Of a stretch of 64,000 nt of DNA, positions 13,771 to 23,446 are shown piece by piece. The DNA lies in NCBI RefSeq assembly GCF_037203705.1, contig NZ_JBBCAT010000006.1, positions 186,001-250,000 on the forward strand, written 5' to 3'. Each line of letters starts with the position of its first letter. Positions within the stretch are counted from its first letter, which is position 1. A program made the position numbers and the translations under genes. Source of the stretch: Prosthecomicrobium sp. N25 (lineage in GTDB: Bacteria; Pseudomonadota; Alphaproteobacteria; Rhizobiales; Ancalomicrobiaceae). The notes below the pieces were generated by a model. That model saw only the letters and a list, made by a program, of their open reading frames with translations, made no database searches and was not told the origin of the DNA.

Positions 13771-14073
13771 CTACCGCGCCGCCTTGTGGTCGCCGTGGGC
13801 CCGCTTCTCCGCCGTGTCGCGGCCGACGATCTTGGAGAACATGCTGTCGGGCTCGTGCAGCAGCGCGAGCTGGCGGTCCTCGAACTCCTCGAAGAACTCG
13901 TCCCAGCTGATCTCCACCAGGTGGCCGTGCTCGGAATTCGGCGCGTCGGGGAACATGATGCGGATGATGCCGACGTCGCCGCCCTTGTGGGTCCGGTCGA
14001 CGGCCGCCGGCTTGCCGCCGTGCTTCTCGGCCCACTTGCGGATCTGGTCGTGGTCGGTGGTCACTTCGGCCAT
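13771..14073 (-). CDS. Conserved small soluble protein of unknown function
   Basis: 100-residue acidic protein without signal peptide or membrane segment. It begins MAEVTTDHDQIRKWAEKHGG and has a central ISWDEFFEEFED block. Small proteins of this pattern are widespread and are sometimes annotated, wrongly, as glucan branching enzymes; the length alone rules that activity out. A GGGAG ribosome binding site precedes ATG 14073; the much longer upstream open frame is a shadow of the next gene. Monocistronic and convergent with the atp terminator. Function unknown. Confidence 0.7.
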   Translation of the reverse strand: MAEVTTDHDQIRKWAEKHGGKPAAVDRTHKGGDVGIIRIMFPDAPNSEHGHLVEISWDEFFEEFEDRQLALLHEPDSMFSKIVGRDTAEKRAHGDHKAAR

Positions 14074-14360
14074 GGCAGGCTCCCGGATCGCTGCGCGGCG
14101 CGGAGGCCCGGCCGCAAGGTCGGAGGTCGGCCGGCCCGTGCCACGGACCCGGCGCCCCATCGCTGCGAGAACCGTCGAGCCGCGGCGCCGGTTCCCGCCG
14201 CCCGGGACCTTGCTCGCCGCTCCCTTGCACGCAAGACGTACGCGACGCCCCCCCGCGGGAGCCGTCCCGAGATGACCCGGCCTCCGGCTCGCCACGCCCC
14301 GGCGGAACGCCAGGGCCCGTGTTCTGTCACAGCCTGCGGAATGGGTCCGCCTCCGAGCCG

Positions 14361-15521
14361 TCAGGCCGGCAGCGCACGCTCCACGAGCCGCACCCAGTAG
14401 GACGCCCCATACGCGAGCGCCTCGTCGTCGAAGTCGTAGTCCGGGTGGTGCAGGTAGGCGCTGTCGCCGTTGCCGACGAAGATGAACGCCCCGGGCCGGG
14501 CCTCCAGCATGAAGGCGAAGTCCTCCGACCCGAGCTCCGGCGCAGCCGCGGTATCGACCTTGTCGACCCCCGCCACCTCGCGCGCCACCTCGGCCGCGAA
14601 CGCCGCTTCGCGCACGTCGTTGACGAGCACCGGATAGTCCCGCTGGTAGTCGACCGCCGCGCGCACCCCGTGCGCCGCCGCCGTGGCCTCGACGATCCGG
14701 CGCAGTCGGCCCTCGACATGATCGCGCACGACCCGGTCGAGCGTCCGCACGGTCCCGACCAGACGGGCCGTCTGCGGGATCACGTTGTCTGTATGGCCGG
14801 CGTTGAAGCAGGTGATGGAGACGACCGCCGACGCGATCGGGTCGATCGTGCGGGAGACGATCTGCTGGAGCGCCTGCACGATCGCGGCACCGGCCAGGAC
14901 CGTGTCGGCGCAGAGGTGCGGCATGGCGGCGTGGCCGCCGACCCCCTCGAGGTCGATCACGATCGTGTCGCAGGAGGCCAGGAAGGGGCCGCTCCGGATC
15001 GCGAACCGCCCGACCGGCAGGCCCGGCACGTTGTGCATGCCGTAGACCGAGCGGATGCCGAACCGCTCCATCAGCCCGTCCTCGATCATGGCGCGCGCCC
15101 CCGCGCCCCCCTCCTCGGCCGGCTGGAAGATCATCACCGCGCTGCCCGCGAAATTCCGCGTCTCGGCCAGGTGCCGGGCCGCCCCGAGCAGCATGGCCAT
15201 ATGGCCGTCGTGCCCGCAGGCGTGCATCCGGCCGGGCACCGCGGAGGCCCAGGGCTTGCCGGTGGTCTCCAGGATCGGCAGGGCGTCCATGTCGGCCCTG
15301 AGGCCGATCGCGGGACCGGGCGCCCGCCCGCGGATGACCCCGACCACCCCCGTCCGGCCGACCTGCGTGACCACCTCGTCGACCCCGAAGGACCGGAGGT
15401 GCTCGGCCACGGCCGCGGCCGTGCCCTGGACGTCGTAGAGCAGTTCGGGCGCGCGGTGGAAGGCGCGGCGCCAGGCCGTCATCTCGGGGGCCAGTTCCTC
15501 GAAACGGTTCACGATCGGCAT
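14361..15521 (-). CDS. M20 family amidohydrolase (hippurate hydrolase-like)
   Basis: 386-residue metal-dependent amidohydrolase of the M20D group, which removes acyl groups from N-acyl amino acids (hippurate, N-acetyl-amino acids, IAA conjugates). Metal and catalytic residues visible: ADMDALP, the ACGHDGHMA block, the PAEEGGAGA glutamates, HNVPG, and a late GSEDFAF Glu. No signal peptide, so cytoplasmic. It lies 95 bases downstream of an acyl-CoA synthetase on the same strand; the pair could release and activate an aromatic or fatty acid, but this is inference. Confidence 0.9.
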   Translation of the reverse strand: MPIVNRFEELAPEMTAWRRAFHRAPELLYDVQGTAAAVAEHLRSFGVDEVVTQVGRTGVVGVIRGRAPGPAIGLRADMDALPILETTGKPWASAVPGRMHACGHDGHMAMLLGAARHLAETRNFAGSAVMIFQPAEEGGAGARAMIEDGLMERFGIRSVYGMHNVPGLPVGRFAIRSGPFLASCDTIVIDLEGVGGHAAMPHLCADTVLAGAAIVQALQQIVSRTIDPIASAVVSITCFNAGHTDNVIPQTARLVGTVRTLDRVVRDHVEGRLRRIVEATAAAHGVRAAVDYQRDYPVLVNDVREAAFAAEVAREVAGVDKVDTAAAPELGSEDFAFMLEARPGAFIFVGNGDSAYLHHPDYDFDDEALAYGASYWVRLVERALPA

Positions 15522-15616
15522 GGGCCCATCTCCGTCGGCAACGCTTCAGTATCGCCCGGACGGGACCCCTAGCCAATCCGGAGCCCTGCGGAGCCCGGCA
15601 CGTATCGGGCGGCCGC

Positions 15617-17122
15617 TCAAGGGGGAGACATATCCCGCAGCGCGCGGCGAAGGACCTTGCCGGAGGCCGTCCGGGGCAGTTCCTCGAGCACGACCCAGGC
15701 CCGCGGACGCTTGTAGTCGGCGAGATGCCGGGCCGCGTGGCCGGCCAGATCATGCTCGGTCGCGGTCATGCCGGGATGCAGAACCAGGAACGCGGTGACG
15801 AGACTGACGTCCCCGGCCGGCACCTCGGTCACCGCCACCTCGGCGACCGCGGGATGCAGCGCCAGGGCCCGCTCGACCTCTTCCGGCGCGACCCGGTACC
15901 CGAAGGCGTTCATCTGGTCGTCGGCCCGACCCTCGTACCAGAGATAGCCGTCCTGGTCGAAGCGGGCGAGGTCGCCGGTGACGAACCAGTCGCCCCGGAA
16001 CGCGGCCGCCGTCTCCGCCGGCAGGCCCCAGTAGCCGAGCATCAGCCCCGGGTCGGACCGGTGGACGGCGAGGAGCCCGGTCGTGCCCGAAGGCGCCGGG
16101 TCCGGGCCGCCCTCCGCCGGCAGGACCGCAACGCGGCGGCCCGCCTGCGGCTTGCCGGGCGAGCCCGGCCGAGTCGGCACCTCCGGCCCGGAGGAGACGT
16201 AGGTCGAGATCTCGCTCATCCCGAGCGCCTCGTAGAGGGGCCGGCCCGTCCGGGTCGTCCAGTCCTCGTGCAGCCCCGCCTTCAGGGCCTCGCCGGCCAC
16301 GAGCCCGTGGCGGAGCGCCGGCATCCGCTCGGGGGTGACAGCCGCATATTTCAGGATGCGCCGGTAGAGCCCCGGCACGGCCGCGAAGAGCGTCGCGCCC
16401 GTCGCCTCGATCAGGTCGGGCCAGGCCTCGGGCGGGCGCTCGCCGAGATGCACGATCGCGGTCGCGCCGGCGACCCACGGGTCCATCAGCCCGGCACCGA
16501 GCGTGTAGGTCCAGTTGAAGGCCCCCGCATGGAAGAGCCTGTCCTCGGCGGTCAGCCCGTACCACCCGCGCACCATGGGCGCGCGCCCCAGGATCACCCG
16601 CTGGGCATGCAACACGCCCTTGGGCCGGCCGCTCGTGCCTGAGGTGTAGACCAGGAATGCCGGGTCGTCCCGCTCCGTCTCCGCGAAGTCGGCGGGCGAA
16701 AGGCCGCTCTCGGCCACGAGGCCGGCTTCGACCACGCCTGCCCGGCCCGCATCCGCCGGCAGCGCTCCGGAGCCGTCGTGCACCACCAGGGCGGCGCGGC
16801 TGTCGGCCAGGATCCAGCCGGCCTCGTCGGCGGTCAGCTGGGTCGAGGTCGGGATCGGCACGAAGCCGCCCGCGATCGCGCCGAAGAACAGGACCGGAAA
16901 GCGGGACGTGTTGCCGACGCGCAGGAGCACCCGGTCCCCCCGCGCGAGCCCGGCGGCGCGGAAGGCAGCCGCCGCCGACAGGACCGCCGTCGCGGCCCTC
17001 GCATAGGTCCACGTCTCGACGATGCGCGCCTGTGCGCCTTCGGCGACCAGGAGCGCCGTCTTGCCGGGCGATCGTCCGGCAGCCGCAAGGCAGTGGCGGG
17101 CGAGGTTGAGGGGCTCGGGCAT
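15617..17122 (-). CDS. AMP-dependent acyl-CoA synthetase/ligase
   Basis: 501-residue member of the ANL superfamily that activates a carboxylic acid through acyl-AMP to acyl-CoA. Signature P-loop LVYTSGTSGRPKGV, the YEALGMSE core motif, the hinge WFVTGDLARFDQDGYLWYEGR, and the C-terminal catalytic Lys in TASGKVLRR are all present. ATG 17122 (MPEPLNLARHC) fits family N termini; the longer frame upstream is Arg-rich and unlikely. The gene group and length resemble benzoate/medium-chain type ligases, but the substrate is not decided by what is visible. Confidence 0.9.
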   Translation of the reverse strand: MPEPLNLARHCLAAAGRSPGKTALLVAEGAQARIVETWTYARAATAVLSAAAAFRAAGLARGDRVLLRVGNTSRFPVLFFGAIAGGFVPIPTSTQLTADEAGWILADSRAALVVHDGSGALPADAGRAGVVEAGLVAESGLSPADFAETERDDPAFLVYTSGTSGRPKGVLHAQRVILGRAPMVRGWYGLTAEDRLFHAGAFNWTYTLGAGLMDPWVAGATAIVHLGERPPEAWPDLIEATGATLFAAVPGLYRRILKYAAVTPERMPALRHGLVAGEALKAGLHEDWTTRTGRPLYEALGMSEISTYVSSGPEVPTRPGSPGKPQAGRRVAVLPAEGGPDPAPSGTTGLLAVHRSDPGLMLGYWGLPAETAAAFRGDWFVTGDLARFDQDGYLWYEGRADDQMNAFGYRVAPEEVERALALHPAVAEVAVTEVPAGDVSLVTAFLVLHPGMTATEHDLAGHAARHLADYKRPRAWVVLEELPRTASGKVLRRALRDMSPP

Positions 17123-17210
17123 GTCGGTCTCGGGGCGGGCGGCGGCCGATCGGCGCCGGGGTGGCGCAGGCCGCGCCGGGCGGAACGCCTGCACCCGGCT
17201 CGTTCGAGCC

Positions 17211-17462
17211 TCAAGCGATCTTGTTGACGCCCGACATGCTCTTGGCAAGCTTGGCCTTCGCTTGCTCCTGCACGCGCGCGACGGCCTTTTTGATCGTCAG
17301 GTTGACCATGCTCGAGCCGTTGTCGGTGAACTGGCTCGCGAACGTGTTGGCCGCGACCGCGATGGCGTCCGCGGCGTCGCGGCCGGCCTGCCGGTTCAGC
17401 AGGCTCGCATATTTGGGCGTATAGAACTGCGGCCGGTACTTGGAGATCCCGGTCAGGGCCAT
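17211..17462 (-). CDS. Hypothetical protein (83 aa)
   Basis: Not recognised. An 83-residue basic protein with a mixed N terminus (MALTGISKYRPQFYTPKYAS) and a long helical C-terminal part that ends in MSGVNKIA. No signal peptide. A GAAGG ribosome binding site lies 8 bases before the ATG, and codon use matches neighbouring genes, so it is probably real. It is 88 bases upstream of the acyl-CoA synthetase on the same strand and may share its transcript. Confidence 0.6.
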   Translation of the reverse strand: MALTGISKYRPQFYTPKYASLLNRQAGRDAADAIAVAANTFASQFTDNGSSMVNLTIKKAVARVQEQAKAKLAKSMSGVNKIA

Positions 17463-17537
17463 GGCTGAACCTTCACGCTACCGGCCAGGATCGCACGGCG
17501 CAGGTTGATCAAAGGTTAACCCGGCCCCTCGAGACGC

Positions 17538-18419
<882 letters not shown>

Positions 18420-18618
18420 CGTGATCTCGCTCTCTCCGGCGCCGTCCGCGTCCAATCGGCCATTCCGGTGAATGGGCGCGTATCCTAGCGCGCTCCGTCA
18501 GGCATACAAGCCTCGCCGGCCTTGCGCCAGCACGCAAATCGTCTGAGATCGGCCCCGGAAGGCTGCGCCCGCGGCCGCGGTCCGGGTCCCTTGCCCGCCG
18601 GGGGGCTGCTCCGGGCGA

Positions 18619-18648
18619 GAAGGCCGGCGATCCTTCGCCGGCCCTTTT
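18619..18648. terminator. Stem-loop between etfA and the HBD gene, probable terminator
   Basis: Nine-bp perfect stem GGCCGGCGA / TCGCCGGCC with a TCCT loop. The stronger T run (CTTTT) is on the + strand; leftward, after etfA, it is followed by only TTCTC. It lies 22 bases past the etfA stop and most likely ends the etf transcript, weakly bidirectional. Confidence 0.5.
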
Positions 18649-18669
18649 GCTGCGGTGCGACAGTCCGCC

Positions 18670-19614
18670 TCAGCGGCCCGTCTTGGCGAGCTCGGCGGCG
18701 AGCTCCGGCAGGGCCTGGTAGAGGTCCGCCACGAGGCCGTAGTCGGCCACCTGGAAGATCGGCGCCTCCTCGTCCTTGTTGATCGCCACGATCACCTTGC
18801 TGTCCTTCATGCCGGCGAGGTGCTGAATGGCCCCCGAGATGCCGACCGCCACGTAGAGCTCCGGCGCCACCACCTTGCCGGTCTGCCCGACCTGCCAGTC
18901 GTTCGGCGCGTAGCCGGCGTCGACGGCCGCCCGCGATGCCCCGATGGCCGCCCCGAGCTTGTCGGCCACGGGCTCGATGTAGGTGGTGAAGTTCTCCCGG
19001 CTCTGCATGGCGCGGCCGCCGGAGACGATGATGCGGGCGGACGTCAGCTCCGGCCGGTCGGACTTCGATAGCTCCTCGCCGACGAAGCGCGACAGCCCGG
19101 CATCCGTCGCGGCGCCGACCGTCTCGACCGGCGCCGAGCCGCCGGTCCCGGCCGCCGGGAAGGCGGCGGTGCGGACCGTCACGACTTTCTTGGCGTCCGT
19201 CGACTGCACGGTCTGGATGGCGTTGCCGGCGTAGATCGGTCGCTCGAACGTGTCCGCCGAGACGACCTTGGTGATGTCCGACACCTGCATGACGTCGAGC
19301 AGCGCGGCGACGCGCGGCATGGCGTTCTTGCCCGCCGAGGTGGCCGGGGCCACGATCGCGTCGTAGCCGCCCGCGAGCGAGACGATGAGGTCCGCGAGCG
19401 GCTCGGCCAGCCCGTGCGCCAGCGCCGGCGCATCGGCGTGCAGCACCTTGGCGACGCCCGCGAGGCCGGCGGCCTCCTGGGCGGCCGCCACAGCGCCGGA
19501 GCCGGCGACCAGCACGTGCACGTCGCCCCCCATGGCGACGGCCGCCGACAGGGCCTTGTGGGTCGCGTCCTTGAGCGAGGCGTTGTCGTGCTCGGCGACG
19601 AGAAGGATGGTCAT
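18670..19614 (-). CDS. etfA: Electron transfer flavoprotein subunit alpha
   Basis: 314-residue FAD-binding ETF subunit that carries electrons from acyl-CoA dehydrogenases to ETF-ubiquinone oxidoreductase. The N terminus MTILLVAEHDNASLKD and the C-terminal FAD domain (LYVAVGISGAIQHLAGMKDS and IVAINKDEEAPIFQVADYGLV) are diagnostic. ATG 19614 has a GAGGAGAG site; it follows etfB by 11 bases, so the pair is one operon. The methylsuccinyl-CoA dehydrogenase at 23447-25132 is one likely electron donor. Confidence 0.97.
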   Translation of the reverse strand: MTILLVAEHDNASLKDATHKALSAAVAMGGDVHVLVAGSGAVAAAQEAAGLAGVAKVLHADAPALAHGLAEPLADLIVSLAGGYDAIVAPATSAGKNAMPRVAALLDVMQVSDITKVVSADTFERPIYAGNAIQTVQSTDAKKVVTVRTAAFPAAGTGGSAPVETVGAATDAGLSRFVGEELSKSDRPELTSARIIVSGGRAMQSRENFTTYIEPVADKLGAAIGASRAAVDAGYAPNDWQVGQTGKVVAPELYVAVGISGAIQHLAGMKDSKVIVAINKDEEAPIFQVADYGLVADLYQALPELAAELAKTGR

Positions 19615-19625
19615 CGGCTCTCTCC

Positions 19626-20375
19626 TCAGATCACGCCGGCTTCGGACTTGAGCTTGCTGACGAGCTCGGCGACGGAGCTCACCTTCACGCCCGCCTTGCG
19701 GGCCGAGGGCTCGACCGTCTTCAGGACCTTGAGGCGCGGCGCGACGTCGACGCCGAAGTCGGCCGGCGTCTTCTCGTCGATGGGCTTCTTCTTGGCCTTC
19801 ATGATGTTGGGCAGCGACGCGTAGCGCGGCTCGTTGAGGCGCAGGTCGGTCGTCACGATCGCCGGCATCTTCAGCGACACCGTCTGCAGGCCGCCGTCGA
19901 CCTCGCGGGTGACCGCGGCGGTCTCGCCCTCGATGACGATCTTCGACGCGAAGGTCCCTTGCGCCCAGCCGAGCAGGGCCGCGAGCATCTGGCCGGTCTG
20001 GCCGCAATCGTCGTCGATCGCCTGCTTGCCGAGGATGACGAGGCCGGGCGCCTCGGCGGCCACGACCCCCTTGAGGATCTTGGCGACCGCCAGCGGCTCG
20101 ACGGTCTCGTCGGTCTTCACCAGGATGCCGCGGTCCGCCCCCATGGCGAGGCCGGTGCGCAGCGTCTCGGACGCCTGTGCTGGGCCGATCGACACGACGA
20201 TCACCTCGGTCGCCTTGCCGGCCTCCTTGAGCCGGAGCGCCTCCTCGACGGCGATCTCGTCGAAGGGATTCATCGACATCTTGACGTTGGCGAGGTCGAC
20301 GCCCGATCCGTCGGCCTTGACGCGGATCTTGACGTTGTAGTCGACGACCCGCTTCACGGGCACCAGTATCTTCAT
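19626..20375 (-). CDS. etfB: Electron transfer flavoprotein subunit beta
   Basis: 249-residue AMP-binding ETF subunit. Family features visible: [20 protein letters not shown] at the start, the [17 protein letters not shown] block, and [17 protein letters not shown]. The conserved partner-recognition segment appears as [11 protein letters not shown] near residue 190-200 (here [12 protein letters not shown]). ATG 20375 is preceded by GGCGGAGAG. First gene of etfBA. Confidence 0.97.
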   Translation of the reverse strand: MKILVPVKRVVDYNVKIRVKADGSGVDLANVKMSMNPFDEIAVEEALRLKEAGKATEVIVVSIGPAQASETLRTGLAMGADRGILVKTDETVEPLAVAKILKGVVAAEAPGLVILGKQAIDDDCGQTGQMLAALLGWAQGTFASKIVIEGETAAVTREVDGGLQTVSLKMPAIVTTDLRLNEPRYASLPNIMKAKKKPIDEKTPADFGVDVAPRLKVLKTVEPSARKAGVKVSSVAELVSKLKSEAGVI

Positions 20376-20568
20376 GGCTCTCCGCCCTGCTTTCGCTCGC
20401 TTCGGTCCGTGGCTGCCTGGAAGGCGGCCTCCCGACGTCCCGGATACACGGGAACGGGCCGGACCGACTTTGCCGAACCCGACTTCGAAACGCGGCCGGA
20501 CGCTACTGACGGCACCTTTCCAAGTCAATCGGCCGAAAGGACGCCGACGCCGCGGCCGATCCGCCGGC

Positions 20569-21276
20569 TCAGGCCGGAATGTCGAGCTTGGGCTGCCGGT
20601 CGAGCAGCATCACCCCCGGCCGGCGGAAGACGAGCACCAGGATCGCCCCCGCGATCAGCCCGCCGACATGGGCCCACCACGCCACCGTGTCGTCCGGCTG
20701 GATCGCCACATTGTAGAACTGGAACGCGATCCAGGCGCCGAGCGCCACCCAGGCCGGAATCGACAACGGAATGCGGCCGAGCGCCAGGACCCAGAGCTTC
20801 ACGTGCGGGTGGAGCAGGAGATAGGCGGCCACGATGGCGGCGATCGCCCCCGAGGCGCCGATCAGCGGCAGCCCGGAGGTCGGATGCGTGGCGATGTGCA
20901 CGATCGCCGCGAAGGCCGCCGCCACCAGGTAGAAGAGCAGGAACCTGACATGCCCGAAGGCGTCCTCGACATTGTCCCCGAACACCCAGAGGAACAGCAT
21001 GTTGCCGAGGAGATGCATGAAGTCGCCGTGCAGGAACGCGTAGGTGACCAGCGTCAGCGGCGCCGGCACGATCTCGTAGATCGCCGGCAGCCGGCGCGAT
21101 CCCTCCACCACGCTCGGGATGACGCCGAACGAGACCGAAACCGCCTGCGCGACCCCTTCCACGGCGCCGTAGTTGACCGCCACGTGGATGAGACACGTCA
21201 CCGCGATCAGCGTCCATGTCACGTAGGGCCGCAGGACATGGCGAAGCGGGTTCGTGTCGTGGAGGGGAAGGAACAC
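20569..21276 (-). CDS. Rhomboid family intramembrane serine protease
   Basis: 235-residue polytopic membrane protein. The catalytic Ser is in GASGAIAAI and the catalytic His in [10 protein letters not shown]; the loop/TM2 block [20 protein letters not shown] is typical. About six hydrophobic segments are visible. GTG 21276 gives the usual N terminus ([11 protein letters not shown]); an ATG 20 codons further upstream is possible but yields an atypical Arg-rich extension. Substrate unknown. It is separate from the exosortase module and shows no rhombosortase traits. Confidence 0.9.
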   Translation of the reverse strand: MFLPLHDTNPLRHVLRPYVTWTLIAVTCLIHVAVNYGAVEGVAQAVSVSFGVIPSVVEGSRRLPAIYEIVPAPLTLVTYAFLHGDFMHLLGNMLFLWVFGDNVEDAFGHVRFLLFYLVAAAFAAIVHIATHPTSGLPLIGASGAIAAIVAAYLLLHPHVKLWVLALGRIPLSIPAWVALGAWIAFQFYNVAIQPDDTVAWWAHVGGLIAGAILVLVFRRPGVMLLDRQPKLDIPA

Positions 21277-21375
21277 GGGGGCCGGGTCTCCGGAGCGCGG
21301 GCGACCGCAGTGTAGTGACTGCCGCCCCCCGCGCAAGCCGACGGGAGCCAGACGGCGGTCCCCGTCCGCGCGGCC

Positions 21376-21954
21376 CTATCGGTTCTTGCCCGGCACCCAC
21401 AGAACGTCGCGCGTCCCCTTGTCGTTGACCCAGCGGGCCGCCACGAAGAGGAAGTCGGACAGGCGGTTCATGTAGTGGAGCGCCGGTGTCCCGACGACTT
21501 CCCCCGGCTCCGCCGCCAGGTGGACCATCAGCCGCTCGGCCCGCCGCGCCACGGTCCGCGCCTGGTGGAGCGCCGCCGCCGCCGCGGAGCCGCCCGGCAG
21601 CACGAAGGAGCGCAGCGGCTGCAGGTCCTTGTTGAGTTCGTCGATCTCGCTCTCGATCCGGGCGACCTGTGCCTCCGTGACGCGGATCGGCTCCCACTTC
21701 AGCTCGCGGCCCTCCGGGGTCGCGAGGTCGGCGCCGAGGTCGAAGAGGTCGTTCTGTATGCGCCCCAGCATGGCGTCGACGACCGGATGCGCCTCGGCGG
21801 TATGGAGCCGCGCCAGCCCCACCGTGGCGTTGGTCTCGTCGACCGTCCCGTAGGCCTCCACCCGGAGGTCGTATTTTGGCCGCCGCTCGCCGGTCGAAAG
21901 GCCCGTGGTGCCGTCGTCGCCGGTGCGGGTGTAGATGCGGTTCAGGACGACCAT
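21376..21954 (-). CDS. Cob(I)alamin adenosyltransferase, PduO type
   Basis: 192-residue ATP:cob(I)alamin adenosyltransferase making adenosylcobalamin. The N-terminal ATP-binding segment IYTRTGDDGTTGL, the VEAYGTVDETNA helix, and the LPGGSAAAAALHQARTVARRAER signature are complete. GGAGG lies 8 bases before ATG 21954. It is 17 bases downstream of the HIG1-like gene on the same strand. Adenosylcobalamin is needed by ethylmalonyl-CoA and methylmalonyl-CoA mutases, which fits the methylsuccinyl-CoA dehydrogenase gene nearby. Confidence 0.93.
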   Translation of the reverse strand: MVVLNRIYTRTGDDGTTGLSTGERRPKYDLRVEAYGTVDETNATVGLARLHTAEAHPVVDAMLGRIQNDLFDLGADLATPEGRELKWEPIRVTEAQVARIESEIDELNKDLQPLRSFVLPGGSAAAAALHQARTVARRAERLMVHLAAEPGEVVGTPALHYMNRLSDFLFVAARWVNDKGTRDVLWVPGKNR

Positions 21955-21971
21955 CGGGGATTCCTCCGGGT

Positions 21972-22163
21972 TCAGCGGCCCATCAGCCAGATGGTGATCA
22001 TGATGATGACGATCGCGCCGAACTGCAGCAGGACACGCGCGCGCATCAGCTTCTGCGACAGGTTCGGACTGCCGCCGCGCGCCATGTTGAAGAGCCCCCA
22101 GACCAGCACGATGCCGACGGCGCCGATCGCGAAGGGCACGAGATTGTAGAACAGGATCGCCAT
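21972..22163 (-). CDS. Twin-transmembrane protein, HIG1-like
   Basis: 63-residue protein with two hydrophobic segments (about residues 3-25 and 45-61) joined by a short basic loop (MARGGSPNLSQKLMRARV). This is the layout of bacterial HIG1-domain twin-transmembrane proteins, which are thought to relate to respiratory-complex assembly in mitochondria; the bacterial role is not settled. Likely co-transcribed with the adenosyltransferase. Confidence 0.75.
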   Translation of the reverse strand: MAILFYNLVPFAIGAVGIVLVWGLFNMARGGSPNLSQKLMRARVLLQFGAIVIIMITIWLMGR

Positions 22164-22318
22164 GCAGGACGGACTCGGCTGGCGTGGACGGGCGGCCGGC
22201 TGGCCGGTCGGATGCGGACGTTGACCATGGGACGGGCCCGCCCGCAAGGGGCGACGTCCGATACGGCCCGAACGCGCGGGCGGATCGCGCGCTCCCGCGT
22301 CACCCGGTCACGGCGGCG

Positions 22319-23158
22319 TCACTGCTCGGAGTCGGAGACGCGCCCGAGGCCCCAGACGAGCAGCCTGTCCGGCAGGACGCGTCGCGCCCAGCCCATCAAC
22401 ACGGTCGGGGTCGTGACCGCATAGTAGGGCCGCGGGTTCGGGCTCTCCAGCGCGTGGATCAGCTTGGCCAGGACCGCCTCGGGCGGCAGCTTGAAGCGGT
22501 TCGCCCCGCCCTTCGCCATGCGCTCGAGCCGGCGCCGGTAGACCTCCCGGTGCGCCGACCCCTCGATGTCGATGGTGGCGTGGAAGCGCGCCATGGAGTG
22601 CTCGACGAAGCGCGACGCGATCGGCCCCGGCCGGATGGTGGAGACCCGGATGCCCGAGCCGTCGAGCTCCTGCCGGAGCGTATCGGTCAGCCCTTCCAGG
22701 GCGAACTTGGAGGCGATGTAGGCACCCCGGTACTTCAGCGCCACGATCCCCAGGATCGACGAGCACTGCACGATCCGCCCCGAGCCCCGCGCCCGCATGG
22801 CCGGAACGACACGACGTGTCAGGTCGTGCCAGCCGAACAGGTTCGCCTCGAACTGCGCCCGAAGGAGATCGGTCGATAGGTCCTCCAGGGCCCCAGGCTG
22901 CCCGTAGGCGCCGTTGTTGAAGAGGGCGTCGAGCCGCCCGTCGGTGCGCGCCAGCACGGCGTCGGCTGCGGCCGCGATGCTCGCCGGGTCAGCGTAGTCG
23001 AGATGTACCGTTTCGAGACCGAGCCGATCCAGGGCGGCCAGGTCCTCGGGCTTGCGGGCCGTCGCGAAGACGCGCCAGCCGCGGGCCTTCAGCCCGAGGG
23101 CGGCGGTGCGGCCGATGCCGGACGAACAGCCGGTGACGAGGACGGAGCGGAGGGTCAT
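22319..23158 (-). CDS. SDR family oxidoreductase
   Basis: About 279 residues. Cofactor motif VTGCSSGIGR at the N terminus, NNGAYGQPG at the position usually held by NNAG, catalytic Ser in CSSILG and Tyr-Lys in YIASK. Groups with alphaproteobacterial SDRs of unknown substrate. Neither ATG 23158 nor GTG 23164 has a clear ribosome binding site; the ATG overlaps the stop codon of a possible short upstream frame (23155-23322), which could provide translational coupling. Confidence 0.88.
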   Translation of the reverse strand: MTLRSVLVTGCSSGIGRTAALGLKARGWRVFATARKPEDLAALDRLGLETVHLDYADPASIAAAADAVLARTDGRLDALFNNGAYGQPGALEDLSTDLLRAQFEANLFGWHDLTRRVVPAMRARGSGRIVQCSSILGIVALKYRGAYIASKFALEGLTDTLRQELDGSGIRVSTIRPGPIASRFVEHSMARFHATIDIEGSAHREVYRRRLERMAKGGANRFKLPPEAVLAKLIHALESPNPRPYYAVTTPTVLMGWARRVLPDRLLVWGLGRVSDSEQ

Positions 23159-23322
23159 GGGCACGTCCGGGCGGGGGGTGCGGAAGCCGGGACGAGACCA
23201 CGATCGCGGGCCGCCATCAAGCCGCGCGGGGGCCCCGGAAATGACAAGAGCCGGTCGGTGGGACCGACCGGCTCCGTCATGGAGTATGCAATGACCGTGT
23301 GAATGTTTTCTCGCACAGTCAT
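23155..23322 (-). CDS. Possible 55-codon leader ORF upstream of the SDR gene
   Basis: Begins ATG 23322 (or GTG 23316, better spaced) after GAAGGAAGG and ends with TGA overlapping the SDR start codon (ATGA). Product starts MTVRENIHTVIAYSM; no known domain. It contains the 12-bp inverted repeat at 23248-23274. Codon use is less GC3-biased than in nearby genes, so it may be a leader rather than a protein gene, or not translated at all. Confidence 0.3.
   Translation of the reverse strand: MTVRENIHTVIAYSMTEPVGPTDRLLSFPGPPRGLMAARDRGLVPASAPPARTCP
23241..23279. repeat. Long inverted repeat (hairpin)
   Basis: Perfect 12-bp stem GAGCCGGTCGGT / ACCGACCGGCTC with a GGG loop (23248-23274), extended by an outer ATGAC/GTCAT arm after a small bulge. 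There is no T run on either side, so a regulatory or RNA-processing hairpin is as likely as a terminator. It lies between the acyl-CoA dehydrogenase stop and the SDR start, in a 282-base gap otherwise without a clear gene. Confidence 0.6.
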
Positions 23323-23446
23323 CCTTCCTTCACAACACGAAAGCTTCCGGACGGTTAATCCGAGGGGCCCCCGAGTCCGGCATTCCGTTAACCTTGGAGC
23401 ATAGTTTTATTTGAATGCTTGATATGCTGGGGACGCGGCCGGGCGA

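Noticed and set aside
20569-21276. Rhomboid protein as a rhombosortase linked to the sorting substrate
   Set aside because: It has the layout of a standard rhomboid, is 27 kb away, and the substrate tail is of exosortase type (VPGP, not a GG motif).
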